Shown piece by piece: positions 1 through 11,400 of a stretch of DNA of 64,000 nucleotides. How positions within the stretch are numbered: the stretch's first letter is position 1; the number at the start of each line of letters is the position of its first letter. Position numbers and translations under genes: made by a program. The stretch comes from Vigna angularis (taxonomy: Eukaryota > Streptophyta > Magnoliopsida > Fabales > Fabaceae), in NCBI RefSeq assembly GCF_016808095.1, contig NC_068971.1:8630501-8694500 (forward strand), given 5' to 3'. Below the pieces are notes generated by a model. It saw nothing but the letters and a program-made list of their open reading frames with translations, was not told the DNA's origin and searched no databases.

Positions 1-2
1 AA

Positions 3-2102
3 GAAAGCTACTTTAAACAGCCTCATCTTCAGGGGGAGAATGTAAGACAGGAAGATGAGACTCTCATGTCCCCAAATATGACATTTGGACCTGAAATTGG
101 CCTAGAAATTGACCCTGAAACTACTCCTGCACCTGAACCAGCAAAACAGCCTGCACCTGAACCAACAAAACAGCCTGCAACTGCAACTCCTGCACCTGAA
201 TCAAATAAACAGCCTGCACCTGCAACTCCTGCACCTGATGGAGGCAGAAAGTTTGGGAAAAATCTGGTATATTCAAGGAAAGAAAAGGCCATTCCAGGAT
301 CCGGCAATGTCCAAGAATCCAACCCACCGTCACTGCATGAGGTAACACCTTCAAATCCTATAAATTTAAGTGATTCTAATGAGCTTTTGTCTGAAAATAT
401 AGAAGCACAAGTGGACCAAACTCTGGACCTGCCCATTGCCCTTAGAAAGGGAACTAGAACATGCACCCAACAAACTCTTTACCCACTGTCAAATTTTTTA
501 TCCTTTGAAAAATTCTCTCCTACCCATAAAACTTTTCTCACTAACCTCAACTCCACACACACACCTTCCTCTGTATCTGAAGCATTGTCTGACAGGAAAT
601 GGAAACATGCCATGGATGTGGAAATGGATGCGTTAAACAGAAATAGAACCTGGGAACTTGTCACTCTACCTCCTGGAAAAAAACCAGTTGGATGTAAGTG
701 GGTATATACAATAAAGTATAGGGCCGATGGGACCATTGAACGTCACAAGGCAAGGTTGGTAGCTAAAGGCTTCACTCAAACCTATGGAGTTGATTACTTG
801 GAGACATTTGCCCCGGTTGCTAAGATGAACACGGTCAGAGTAATATTGTCATTGGCAGCTAATAATGATTGGGATCTGCAGCAATTTGATGTGAAGAATG
901 CTTTTTTGCATGGAGATCTTGAAGAAGAAATATACATGGAATTGCCCCCTGGTTACAATGATCGGGTTGCTATTGGAACTGTTTGCAAACTAAGAAAGGC
1001 TCTATATGGGCTAAAACAATCTCCAAGAGCATGGTTTGGAAGATTTACCAAGGTCATGACAGATCTGGGCTACAAACAGAGCCAAGGAGATCACACATTA
1101 TTTATCAAACATTCAGTTTCAGGGGGAGTAACATTTTTATTAGTGTATGTAGATGATATTATAGTAAGTGGGGACGACAAGCAGGAACAACAAGTGTTAA
1201 GTGAGTGTCTTGCCACTGAATTTGAGATCAAGACGCTAGGGAGGCTTAAATATTTTTTGGGAATTGAAGTGGCTCATTCCAAGAAAGGGATCTTCATATC
1301 TCAACAAAAATATATTACTGATCTGCTCAAAGAAACAGGGAAGACAGGCTGCAGACCAGCAAGTACTCCAGTTGATCCAAATATAAAATTGGGAAGTATG
1401 GAGGAGGATATTGCAGTGGACAAGGAAATGTATCAAAGACTTGTGGGCAGACTTATCTACTTATCTCATACTAGACCAGACATTGCTTTTGCTGTAAGTC
1501 GAGTCAGCCAATTTATGCACCAACCAAAGGAAGCTCATCTACAAGCTGCCCTTAGGATTGTTCAGCACTTAAAAGGAACCTCCGGAAGAGGAATCTTGTT
1601 CACGCGGAACAAGAGTGTAAGTCTTGAAGCATATACAGATGCGGACTATGCAGGGTCAGTTGTAGATAGAAGGTCAACCACGGGATACTGCACCTTCCTC
1701 GGTGGAAACTTAGTCACTTGGAAGAGTAAAAAACAAAGTGTAGTGGCTAGATCAAGTGCTGAAGCAGAATTTCGTGCAATGGCCCACGGAATATGTGAAC
1801 TTCTATGGCTGAAGATTATATTGGAAGACTTGAAGATAAAGTGGGACGAACCTATGAGGTTATATTGTGACAATAAATCTGCAATTAGCATAGCTCACAA
1901 TCCGGTTCAACATGATAGGACTAAACATATTGAAGTCGATAGACACTTTATTAGGAAAAAACTTGACAGTGGCATGATTTGCACACCATATGTGTCCACT
2001 CAAAACCAACTTGCGGACATCCTCACCAAGGGCCTGAACTGCAGTAAATTTGAAGGGATTATATCGAAGCTGGGAATGGAAAACACCTATTCACCAGCTT
2101 GA
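3..2102 (+). CDS. copia pol polyprotein, partial (RT-RNase H)
   Basis: C-terminal part of a copia Gag-Pol polyprotein. The frame is open from the first bases of the window, so the ATG at 66 is internal and no start is claimed. About the first 130 residues are a linker rich in Pro, Ala, Lys and Gln with repeated PAPEP and KQPA-type motifs. Then follow the conserved [11 protein letters not shown] junction, the RT core ([24 protein letters not shown], the catalytic YVDDI near position 1150) and RNase H (DADYAGS, TKHIEVDRHFIR), ending just before the polypurine tract. No stop codon or frameshift is visible in this part. Enzyme assignment is from family motifs; activity of the whole element is unknown because its 5' half is missing here. 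Confidence 0.88.
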   Translation, partial: ESYFKQPHLQGENVRQEDETLMSPNMTFGPEIGLEIDPETTPAPEPAKQPAPEPTKQPATATPAPESNKQPAPATPAPDGGRKFGKNLVYSRKEKAIPGSGNVQESNPPSLHEVTPSNPINLSDSNELLSENIEAQVDQTLDLPIALRKGTRTCTQQTLYPLSNFLSFEKFSPTHKTFLTNLNSTHTPSSVSEALSDRKWKHAMDVEMDALNRNRTWELVTLPPGKKPVGCKWVYTIKYRADGTIERHKARLVAKGFTQTYGVDYLETFAPVAKMNTVRVILSLAANNDWDLQQFDVKNAFLHGDLEEEIYMELPPGYNDRVAIGTVCKLRKALYGLKQSPRAWFGRFTKVMTDLGYKQSQGDHTLFIKHSVSGGVTFLLVYVDDIIVSGDDKQEQQVLSECLATEFEIKTLGRLKYFLGIEVAHSKKGIFISQQKYITDLLKETGKTGCRPASTPVDPNIKLGSMEEDIAVDKEMYQRLVGRLIYLSHTRPDIAFAVSRVSQFMHQPKEAHLQAALRIVQHLKGTSGRGILFTRNKSVSLEAYTDADYAGSVVDRRSTTGYCTFLGGNLVTWKSKKQSVVARSSAEAEFRAMAHGICELLWLKIILEDLKIKWDEPMRLYCDNKSAISIAHNPVQHDRTKHIEVDRHFIRKKLDSGMICTPYVSTQNQLADILTKGLNCSKFEGIISKLGMENTYSPA

Positions 2103-2109
2103 GGGGGAG

Positions 2110-2376
2110 TGTCAAAAACCATGATTGACGTGGTAGTAATTGTCATGATATATTTTAGGATGTTTTAATATTTGATGGGCTGTATTTATGCAACAATTAT
2201 GTGCTGCATTTATTAGGTTTATTTATGTATGATTGATCCCGTAATCATAGGGATCTGTTTCTTAGAATTAACAGTCTGCATTTCCTAAAATATGCAGCTA
2301 ACCCATGTATATTTATAGAGGTTAATAACCTCATAATGAGAATAAGAAAGAAATAATATTCCTTCTAAATTTGAGA
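2110..2376 (+). repeat. 3' LTR of copia element A
   Basis: Starts with TGTCAAAAACC right after the polypurine tract. It contains a TATA-like segment near 2307 (tatatttatagag). The end is placed by the return of myosin-array sequence at 2377 and is uncertain by a few bases. Its partner LTR is outside the window. Confidence 0.75.
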
Positions 2377-3307
2377 GAAGCCATAACTGAAGCTTCTGAT
2401 ATAATGAACTCCAAAAGTAGGACAAACAAGCAAAATATTTAAATTATCCATTAATGGGATCAAACAAACTCAATAAAGAAAGTACTGATTCCCTTTAATA
2501 TTAAATTATCTTCGTTTAAAAATTTTCAAACATATTATCAAAGCAATGAGGAGTGCATTCTATTCCCAGCTGAGCATATCCACAAGCAACCATATTGAAT
2601 TGAAAGAAACCTAATGAATCATCCAAAAGAATCAATATAATAAATTGGAAATCTTACTAAACGACTCAAGTTGTCATTTCTAAATGTTTTTCCATTACCA
2701 AATGTGTCTAGTACTGGACTAGTCTTTAATATCTCCTTCTCTGTTTCGCTTCCTCCACAAAGGGAAGCCAAGTATTGCATTGCTATTTTTGCTGTCACGG
2801 TCTTTCCGACTTCACCCTCATCACTGAATATGTAGATAAAAGGAGTTATTACAAGTTTTAATTCAAAGTCAACTAAGGGCACACAAGGTTTAGGAAACCA
2901 GATTGATCACCACATTATGCTGAAATCATTGAGCAACAAATACAAACCTTTCCAATCAATGTACATCTATGAATGGAAAATGAGACAATCACCATAAATT
3001 CGGAGTCCCACCCAATTAAAGTTCCTCTGTTATATAAATGTTAACGTGTCAAGGGTGATAGATTGGTAGAGAATAACTAAAAAGAATACGAAGAAGAACT
3101 ACAAGGGAGACCTGATACTAAATAAAATGACACGAAGCAAGCAATTAAACGACAAAACAAATCCATACCTCCAGACGCTTGAAAGTTGAAATTTTTAAGA
3201 AATAAGAGTTTCTTTTTAATCTATATGAAAATAATATCAAACCAAATTAACGAACAATATGGAAAATGCATTTCTCTTTAGTCTTTCATTTATCTAGAGA
3301 ACGAGAG
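2377..3307 (-). pseudogene. myosin VIII-like fragment, array unit U0 (partial)
   Basis: Left outlier of the myosin array, cut by copia A on the left and Athila on the right. It keeps the last bases of exon a (2377-2395) and the P-loop exon (2658-2823). The P-loop exon reads roughly [17 protein letters not shown] where an intact myosin has GESGAGKTETAK. It is the most diverged copy I see (for example SLCGG for ALGGG, and SPVLDTFGNG for NPILEAFGN). The Walker A sequence is altered and the exon is isolated, so it cannot encode a motor. This unit shows that the array once extended left past the retroelement cluster. Confidence 0.8.
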
Positions 3308-4308
3308 TGATAACGGTAATTTTTACCATTATCTTTGAACCAATTTTCGTACCAAATCGACCCTTTTGAAGCTTGAAACATGTTTAACCCTCCCTTTTTA
3401 TCTAAGTCTGTGAATAAGTCTAGTTTAAGCTTTACATACAAGTTTTCTTCATTAATTCCTCGAATTTGTAGGCAATTTGCAAGTTGTTGGAGAAGTATCA
3501 TAATTATCAAGAAAGGGAGCCTAGGAAAAGATACAAAAGCAGGATCTGAAGAAGCAGGGAAGGAAATTCGCGCCTGGGCGCCATAGAAGAAGGGGGTTGG
3601 GCGCAAATTTCTGCGCAAGCCTCGCGCCCGGGCGCAACCAAGAGGGCCCTGGGCGCAACTTAATGCGAGAAGCTCGCGCCCGGGCGCGACATAGGGGGCG
3701 CCCGGGCGCGACATAGGGGGCGCCCGGGCGCGACTTTCTGCGAGAGTTTCGCGCCCGAGCGCGACTGAGGAGGGGCGCCGGGCGCGATAATTGCTGACCT
3801 GGAACCCTAGACCTATTTAAAGCATTCTGAAACTCAGGGTAACATCTTCTTGGCGGCTGAAGCTTGGAACACCATATTTGGACTTCAGGGAGCTGGTTTT
3901 GGGCAGTGGGAACTCTCCATTCTTCCTCCTTGGATCCGCATTCTTTCATTTTTCTCCATTGTAAGCTCAAGTTCTCCATGACTATGGAGAACTAATTTCA
4001 ATTTGTTGGGGAATGATGTAATTACGAAACTTTCATGTAAATGCACTTGAGTTTTAATGAATTTAAGCTTCTTTCATTTGATTGTGAGTGTTTAATTTCC
4101 TTCTCTTAAAGCTTGTTGTGACTTGATCAACCATAGCATGATTCTTAGATCTGCTTGATATTGGGAAATATTTTGTGGATGTTGAACTGGAATTAACACC
4201 TATAGGAGATTGTATCTAGGGATAGAGCTTGATTCTGTAGTTGTTTAGAGCCTCTAATTGTAATGCAGATGAACTTTCTAAGTTACCAAGGGATTGGGAC
4301 TGCAAAAA
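3308..4308 (+). repeat. 5' LTR of the Athila element
   Basis: Runs from TGATAACGG to just before the primer binding site; the exact 3' edge may be a few bases earlier. It contains a cluster of GCGCCCGGGCGC-type CpG palindromes at about 3570-3790 in otherwise AT-rich DNA. The bases before it (GAGAG, 3303-3307) would be the target duplication, but the right end is lost, so this cannot be confirmed. Confidence 0.75.
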
Positions 4309-4309
4309 T

Positions 4310-4327
4310 TGGCGCCGTTGCCGGGGA
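4310..4327 (+). other. primer binding site (tRNA-Asp type)
   Basis: TGGCGCCGTTGCCGGGGA immediately follows the LTR. This is the usual Athila-type site, complementary to the 3' end of tRNA-Asp, where minus-strand DNA synthesis would start. Confidence 0.85.
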
Positions 4328-4461
4328 CTCGGTGTTAATACTTTACTTGTGTAATTCTTAACCAACTTAGGCTTTAGTCTTATATTCTTTATACTAAGAA
4401 TAAATTTGTTTTTATTGTTCTTAAAGCTGACCTTGTGCTCTAGTATTGTTGTCTTTAGTGA

Positions 4462-6714
4462 ATGCAGAGAAAAATTCGTACTAGAAGCACATCATCATCT
4501 GAACCTCTTCTATTGGATCTTGAAGTTGAAAAGACAGCAAGAAGAAACAATAGCCAAAGAAGGAGAGAAAACAGGACATCAAGAGACATTTCTCCCACAC
4601 CTGTAATCTCTGAGCGACCAAACTCTCCCACAGCTAATCAGGAAATGGGGGATATGGCTGACAACATGAATGATAACGGTGATAGACAAGCAAGGCGCAC
4701 ATTGGAAGACTACTCTACTTTCGCAGGGCCACTCCACTTTAATAGCATTGCTCGACCACGGGTAAATGTTGTGAACATGGAAATGAAGCCAGCCCTCATC
4801 CATCTGGTGCAGAGTAATCAGTTCAATGGCCTATCACACGAGAATCCTTATAATCATTTGGCAACTTTCTTGGAAATTTGCAACACTGTAAAAATCCATC
4901 AAGTGCCAGATGAGGCAATAAGGCTCAGCTTATTTCCATTCTCCTTGGGAGGTAATGCTAAGATGTGGCTGAACTCTTTCCCTGAAAATAGTTTTAGTAC
5001 TTGGGAGGATGTTGTGGCAAAATTCCTCAACAAATTCTTTCCACAGTCCAAGGTTAACAAGGGGAAACAGGAGATTTCATCTTTTGAACAGGATGTCAAT
5101 GAGACTTTGAGTCAAGCCTGGGACAGATTCAAAGGTCTACTGAGAAAGACACCCACTCATGGGTTTGATGAGCCTACCGTTCTCAATATGTTTTTGGGAG
5201 GATTGAGATCCCAAACCAAACTGATGTTGGATGCCTCAGCTGGAGGAAATATTAGATGGAAGACACCTGAAGAAGCCCATGAGCTAATAGAAAACATGGC
5301 TACAAATGACAGTGAAATGCAGAATGAAAGGGCTCAACAAAAGGGCGTTTTTCAACTACAATCTCAGGACGCCTTATTAGCTCAAAACAAGATAATGACC
5401 CAACAGCTTGAAGCGCTCATGAACAAACTCTATCAATTGCCAAAAGAGCTCCAGAATGTGTCACAAGCCCAACATCAAGGGTGTGAATTGTGTGGAGGAG
5501 AACATGCTAATGGTCATTGTGCTATGCAGGTCAATACCCAAGAAGATGTGAACTATATGGGTAATCAGAACCGCCAAAATCACTATAATCAAGGATGGAG
5601 ACCGCACCCAAGCATGGGCCAAGGACAAGCTGGACCCTCAAACAGACCACCACAACAATACCAACCGCACCCCTCTCTATCAGACAGGACCTCTAAATTG
5701 GAGGACACTCTTCAACAATTCATGCAAGTATCCATCTCCAACCATAAAAGCACAGAAGCATCCATAAGGAATTTGAAGATACAAGTTGGCCAACTGGCCA
5801 AGAAGCTAGAAGAAAAACCTGATAAGTGTTTTGGAGCCAATACTGAAGCCAACCCAAAGGAGGAGTGCAAGGCAATCACTACAAGAAGTGGTAAGTTGCT
5901 AGTGAGTGGGGAGAAAAAGAATTCAGAAGAGAGTGATGAAAGAAAAGATGAAAATGAGACAAAGAGTGAGAATAGAAGAGAAGAAGAGAATGAGAGAAAA
6001 GAAAAAGACAGTAGTGTCAGTAGAGAGAAAGAAAAAGATGAAGAGGATGAGAGAAGAAAAAGAAAAGAAAGAGAAGTTGAGAAGCCTCTTCCCTATCCAC
6101 AAATATACTCAAGAAAGGATAAAGAAAAGAAGTTTGGGCGGTTCATGGATATCTTCAAGCAATTGGAGATAAAAATACCATTTTCAGAAGCACTACAACA
6201 AATGCCAGTCTATGCAAAATTCATGAAGGAACTCCTCACTAAAAAGAGGAAATACATTGAGGAAGAGACCATTGAGGTACAAGGCAACTGCACTGCCATT
6301 ATCCAAAAGCTTCTCCCTCCTAAATTCAAGGATCCCGGTAGCTTCACCATTCCCTGCACTATAGGTAAGCTAGCTATTGGAAAAGCATTGATTGATTTGG
6401 GTGCAAGGATTAATTTGATGCCTTTCTCTTTATTTGAGAAGATTGGAGAGCTTGAACTCAAACCTACTCGGATGAGCCTACAATTGGCGGACAGATCCAT
6501 CAAGTATCCACTTGGTGTAGTGGAGGATGTTCTTGTACGAGTAGATAAATTTGTGTTTCCAGTAGATTTCGTTATCATGGAAATGGAGGCGGATGTGGAG
6601 GTACCGCTCATTCTTGGAAGGCCATTTATGAAGACGGCAAGAGTACTCATTGATGTTGATGATGGTAAGCTCAAGGTGAGGGTGGAAGATGAAGGTGAAT
6701 TTCAATGTTTTTGA
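4462..6714 (+). pseudogene. Athila gag-protease ORF
   Basis: A 750-residue open frame from the ATG at 4462. Residues 70-290 form the Athila/retrotransposon gag domain (LFPFSLGGNAKMWLNS, FKGLLRKTPTHGF). A cysteine-rich knuckle follows near 340 (CELCGGEHANGHC), then a very charged Glu/Lys/Arg stretch around 490-550, and a retropepsin-like domain at about 630-740 with the DLGA active site typical of Athila and the LILGRPF motif. The frame stops at 6714, but the true continuation (VNFNVFEAM) is in another frame from 6689. A one-base shift near 6690 therefore separates it from pol, so I call it a pseudogene. Confidence 0.8.
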
Positions 6715-7854
6715 AGCAATGTCTCATCCCACTGATGAGGGAGCTTGTTTTCAAGTTGATGTGCTTGACGAAGCCTGCATAACTGTGGAAAGGGAAATAC
6801 ATGTATCATCCCCACTTATAAAAACCCTCATAGATGCACGTGAATCTCTCAATGAAGAAGAAGAGAGAATGATTGAAGAACGTTTAACAGATTTGGATGT
6901 GCTGAAGGAGATCCCATCTCATGAGGTGCAGATTGAAGATATGAAGGCTGATGTCATATTGGAAGAGAAGAAACTAGAACTAAAAATATTACCCTCTCAT
7001 CTAAAGTATGTTTTTCTAGATGAGGGCAACAACAGGCCTGTGATTATCAGCAGCTCCTTATCATCTGCTGAAGAGAAGAAGTTGATTGAAGTTTTAAAAA
7101 GAAATAAAGGAGCTGTAGGATGGTCTATTTCTGATTTAAAGGGGATAAGTCCAACCTATTGCATGCACCGCATTTTCATGGAAGATGATTTTAAACCAGC
7201 AACTCAACCTCAAAGAAGGCTAAATCCAGTCATGAAAGAGGAGGTGAGAAAAGAGGTTCTCAAGGCAGGGATCATTTATCCTATCTCTGATAGCACATGG
7301 GTAAGTCCTGTGCAAGTGGTGCCCAAGAAGGGTGGCATGACAGTTATCTGTAATGAGAAAAATGAGCTTATACCTACACGAACTGTCACCGGTTGGAGAA
7401 TGTGCATTGACTACCGGAAGTTAAATACTGGAGAGATTAGCAGGGCAAGCTTTCTATTGCTTCTTGGACGGTTATTCTGGTTATAATCAAATAGCTGTTG
7501 ATCCAAAAGATCAAGAAAAGACCGCATTCACGTGCCCCTTCGGTATATTCGCTTATAGAAAGATGCCTTTTGGGCTTTGCAATGCCCCCGCCACTTTTCA
7601 AAGATGTATGCAAGGTATATTCTCTGATTTTGTGGAGAAATGTATAGAAGTCTTCGTGGACGACTTCTCTGTGTTTGGAAGCTCATTTGATCTATGTCTG
7701 GCAAATTTGGAAACAGTTTTGAAGAGATGCATCCAAACCAACCTCATCCTTAATTGGGAAAAATGTCACTTCATGGTGACTGAAGGGATTGTTTTGGGAC
7801 ATAAAATTTCATCCAAAGGAATTGAAGTGGACATAGCTAAAGTGGAAATCATTG

Positions 7855-7859
7855 AAAAG
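7855..7859 (+). repeat. target-site duplication of copia B (left)
   Basis: AAAAG here and AAAAG at 12667-12671 flank the copia B LTRs. Removing the element and one copy joins the Athila pol reading on either side. Confidence 0.9.
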
Positions 7860-8012
7860 TGTTGAAATATATTGTATTGTATAATTGTACTGTAAGACTT
7901 TACTGTTGTGTGCTGGTCTACTTGCTCCTTACATAGGACATTTGGTGTAATAGAAAGATAACACAATGGAATAATACTTCTATCTTTATATTTTCTCTCT
8001 CCAAATTTAACA
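7860..8012 (+). repeat. 5' LTR of copia B
   Basis: Starts TGTTGAAATATATTG and ends TTTAACA. It is about 12 bp longer than the 3' LTR because of a short segment around 7887-7905 that differs between the two copies. Confidence 0.92.
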
Positions 8013-8417
8013 TGGTATCCAGAGCAGGTTAGGGTTTGCAGCCACCCATTGTCGTTGCTTCCGCTTCCGTCGCCGCTCCGTCTCCGCCGCCGCCATCGCA
8101 GCCTTTTCTCCGGCGGAGTTAGGGGTTCGGTGCGCCTCGAAGAGCGCGACCCATCCCCGGTGGTCGCCACCGCATATTCTTCTCGACGCGCCGTCACGCG
8201 CCGATTCTGTGCGGTCTCTCTCGGGCGCGTGGGATTCACGCGCCGCCTCTCCCGTGTCAGAACTTCACCGCGCCACCGCCGGTCGGTTCGCCTCCGTCCC
8301 CTGAGTCTATTGTGGTCACTGATTTTCTGCTCCGTTGAGGTTTGCTCCGTTTAGGGTTTCTTCCCACAATCTTTGCTCCGTTAAGGTGTTTTCCTCTTTT
8401 TCTGGTTTGGTTTTACG

Positions 8418-11400
8418 ATGGCTGGTCTTGGAACACTGCCTCTCTCTGCCACTCCAACCATTACTTCTGCAAAACTCAGTTGGAAAAACTATCTATCTTG
8501 GTCTTCTTCTGTGGAGTTATGGTTTCTTGGTCAAGGACACCATGACCATCTTGAACAAGATGTTTCCACCGTTCCTGAAGAAGAAAAATCTCAATGGCAG
8601 AAACTTGATTTCCAACTATGTGCTGTCCTATGGCAATCTGTTGAACCAGAAGTCTTAGAAATTTTAAGACCTTACAAAACGTGTTCCTCCTTTTGGAGAA
8701 AAGCTCAAGATATCTTTGCTAACGATGTACAACGCCTCTTTGATGCAACTCAAAGAGTGACTTCTCTCAAACAGAACAATCATGATATGGTTACTTACAT
8801 AGGAACGGCCCGTGCTGCTGTAGAAGAATTGAAGAATTTCTTTGTGGCTGATTCTTTAGAAGGCCTAAACAAGAAGCTTGATAAGTTTTACATGGTCTTA
8901 ATTTTAAGAGGTCTACATTCAGATTTTGGTCATGTTCGTGATCAAATGTTGGCTGGTGATCAAGTTCCATCAATGGACAGCTTAGTTACTCGACTTCTTC
9001 GGGTACCTTCATTAGTTAAAGATGAAAGTTCAATTAGTGGTATTGAAACATCAGCCATGGTAGCACCACAAGGAAGAGGAGGAGGCAGAGGCAACCGAGG
9101 AGGACGTGGTGGCCGTGGTATGCCTCCTCAGTGCACATATTGTAAGAGGATAGGCCATACTCGAGAAAAATGTTATGCCTTACATGGATATCCAGACAAG
9201 GGTGTTCATGTTTTGAAATCTGATGAACCCAAAATTTCGAATGAAGAGTATCAAGAATTTTTGAAGTATAAATCTGGAAAATCTTCTAATCCTGACCAAT
9301 CCTCTTCCATGTCCAGTGCGTCAACTGCCGGTATGTCTCAATCTGTGGAAGGTCACAATCCATGGATCCTTGACTCAGGTGCCTCTGACCATATCTCTGG
9401 TACTATTTCTTCATTTTCTTCCATGTCTTCTCAGAAAATCCCTCATTTCATTACTATTGCCAATGGATCCAAAGTTGCATCGCAGGGAATTGGCAGAGTT
9501 TCCTTATCTCCTTCACTAAATTTAAATTTCGTTTTGTATATTCCTCATTGCCCCTACAATTTAATCTCTTTGAGCCAATTGACTCGCTCCTTAAATTGTT
9601 CTGAAACCTTTACTGCTAATTCCTTTGTTATACAGGAACATGGTACGGGTCGCCTGATTGGAGAAGGACATGAGTCTCGAGGACTTTATTTTTTGAAACA
9701 TAGCTCTCCAGCTTCCTGTTTTACCACTTCATCCCCAAAACTTTTGCATGATCGGTTGGGCCATCCAAGTTTATTCAAGTTGAAGATGATGGTTCCAAGT
9801 CTCAAGAACATTCAAGTCTTAGATTGTGAGTCGTGTCAATTAGGAAAACATGTTAGATCTTCTCATCCTAAAAAGTCTGAGACATTATGTAATTCTCCTT
9901 TCTCAACTATTCACTCTGATATTTGGGGACCAAGTCGTGTTACTTCTTTTGGTTTTAACTATTTTGTCACTTTCATTGATGAATTCTCTCGATGTACTTG
10001 GGTTTATTTAATGAAAGAGAGATCTGAACTTTTGTCCATATTTGTGTCCTTTACTAATGAAATCAAGAACCAATTTGGGAAGACAATTAAAATCCTTCGT
10101 AGTGATAATGCTAAGGAATATTTTTCATCAGCGTTTTCTTCATTCTTATCTTCCCAAGGAATTTTACATCAGTCAACATGTCCTCACTCTCCACAACAGA
10201 ATGGTGTTGCAGAGAGGAAGAATAGACATCTCATTGAAACTGCACGCTCTTTGATGTTGAATACTAATATTCCTGTACATCACTGGGGAGATGCAGTCCT
10301 TACTGCCTGTTTTCAAATCAATAGGATGCCTTCTTCCTCTCTTGAGAATAAAGTTCCTCATTCTGTCATTTTTCCAAATGATGCCTTATATCATATCCCC
10401 CCACGTGTATTTGGGTGTACATGCTTTGTCCATAATGTTTCTCCAGGTCTTGATAAGCTATCCGCCAAGGCTATTAAGTGTGTCTTCTTGGGATATTCTC
10501 GTCTTCAGAAAGGATATAAATGTTATTCTCCCTCCAACAAGAGATATTATATGTCGGCTGATGTCACATTCTTTGAGGATACACCGTTTTTCTCATCCTC
10601 TGTGGAGGATCGTTCATCTGTTCAACAAATGTTTTCTCTACCATCGTGTGATCCCTTGGTTATTCCTGCATCTACACCTCCAACTCAAAATGTGAATGAA
10701 GTTGTTCCTCCACCTATTCTCACATATCAGCGTCGGAGACAATCTCAAGCTCAAAACAATAAAGATCCTCTAGACTCATCTCCTCCTCCATCAGCTCACC
10801 AGACCATGGATCCTTCATCCTCCTCGTCTTCTCCTAACTCAGACGATGATTTGCCCATTGCCCTTCGGAAAGGTATTCGTTCTACTCGTAATCCATATCC
10901 TGTTTATAATTTTTTGAGTTATCATCGTTTGTCTTCTACCTATTTCTCTTTTGTTTCCTCCTTATCCTCCATTAAGACTCCTAATAATATTTATGAGGCA
11001 CTTGATCATCCTGGATGGAGTCAAGCCATGATTGATGAAATGCAAGCACTTGACCACAATGGTACTTGGGACCTTGTTCCTCTTCCCCCTGGTAAGAAGC
11101 CTGTTGGCTGCCGATGGGTTTATGCTATTAAGGTTGGTCCTACTGGTGAAATTGATCGTCTAAAAGCTCGTCTAGTAGCTAAGGGATATACTCAAGTTTA
11201 TGGCATTGATTATTGTGATACCTTTTCTCCTGTGGCTAAAACCAGTACCGTTCGTATTTTACTTGCTATGGCTGCCATTCGTCATTGGCCACTTTATCAG
11301 TTGGACATTAAAAATGCCTTTCTTCATGGTGATCTGGAAGAGGAGATATACATGGAGCAACCTCCTGGGTTTGTTGCTCAGGGGGAGTCTGGGTTAGTTT

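Larger units (their letters stand above)
1..2376 (+). mobile_element. Ty1/copia LTR retrotransposon, 3' portion (element A)
   Basis: The 3' end of a copia element whose 5' LTR, gag, protease and most of the integrase lie left of the window. Visible are the reverse transcriptase and RNase H part of pol, a polypurine tract (GAGGGGGAG, 2101-2109) and a 3' LTR from 2110. The right edge lies near 2376, where myosin-array sequence resumes. The left junction and target-site duplication cannot be seen. Confidence 0.9.
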
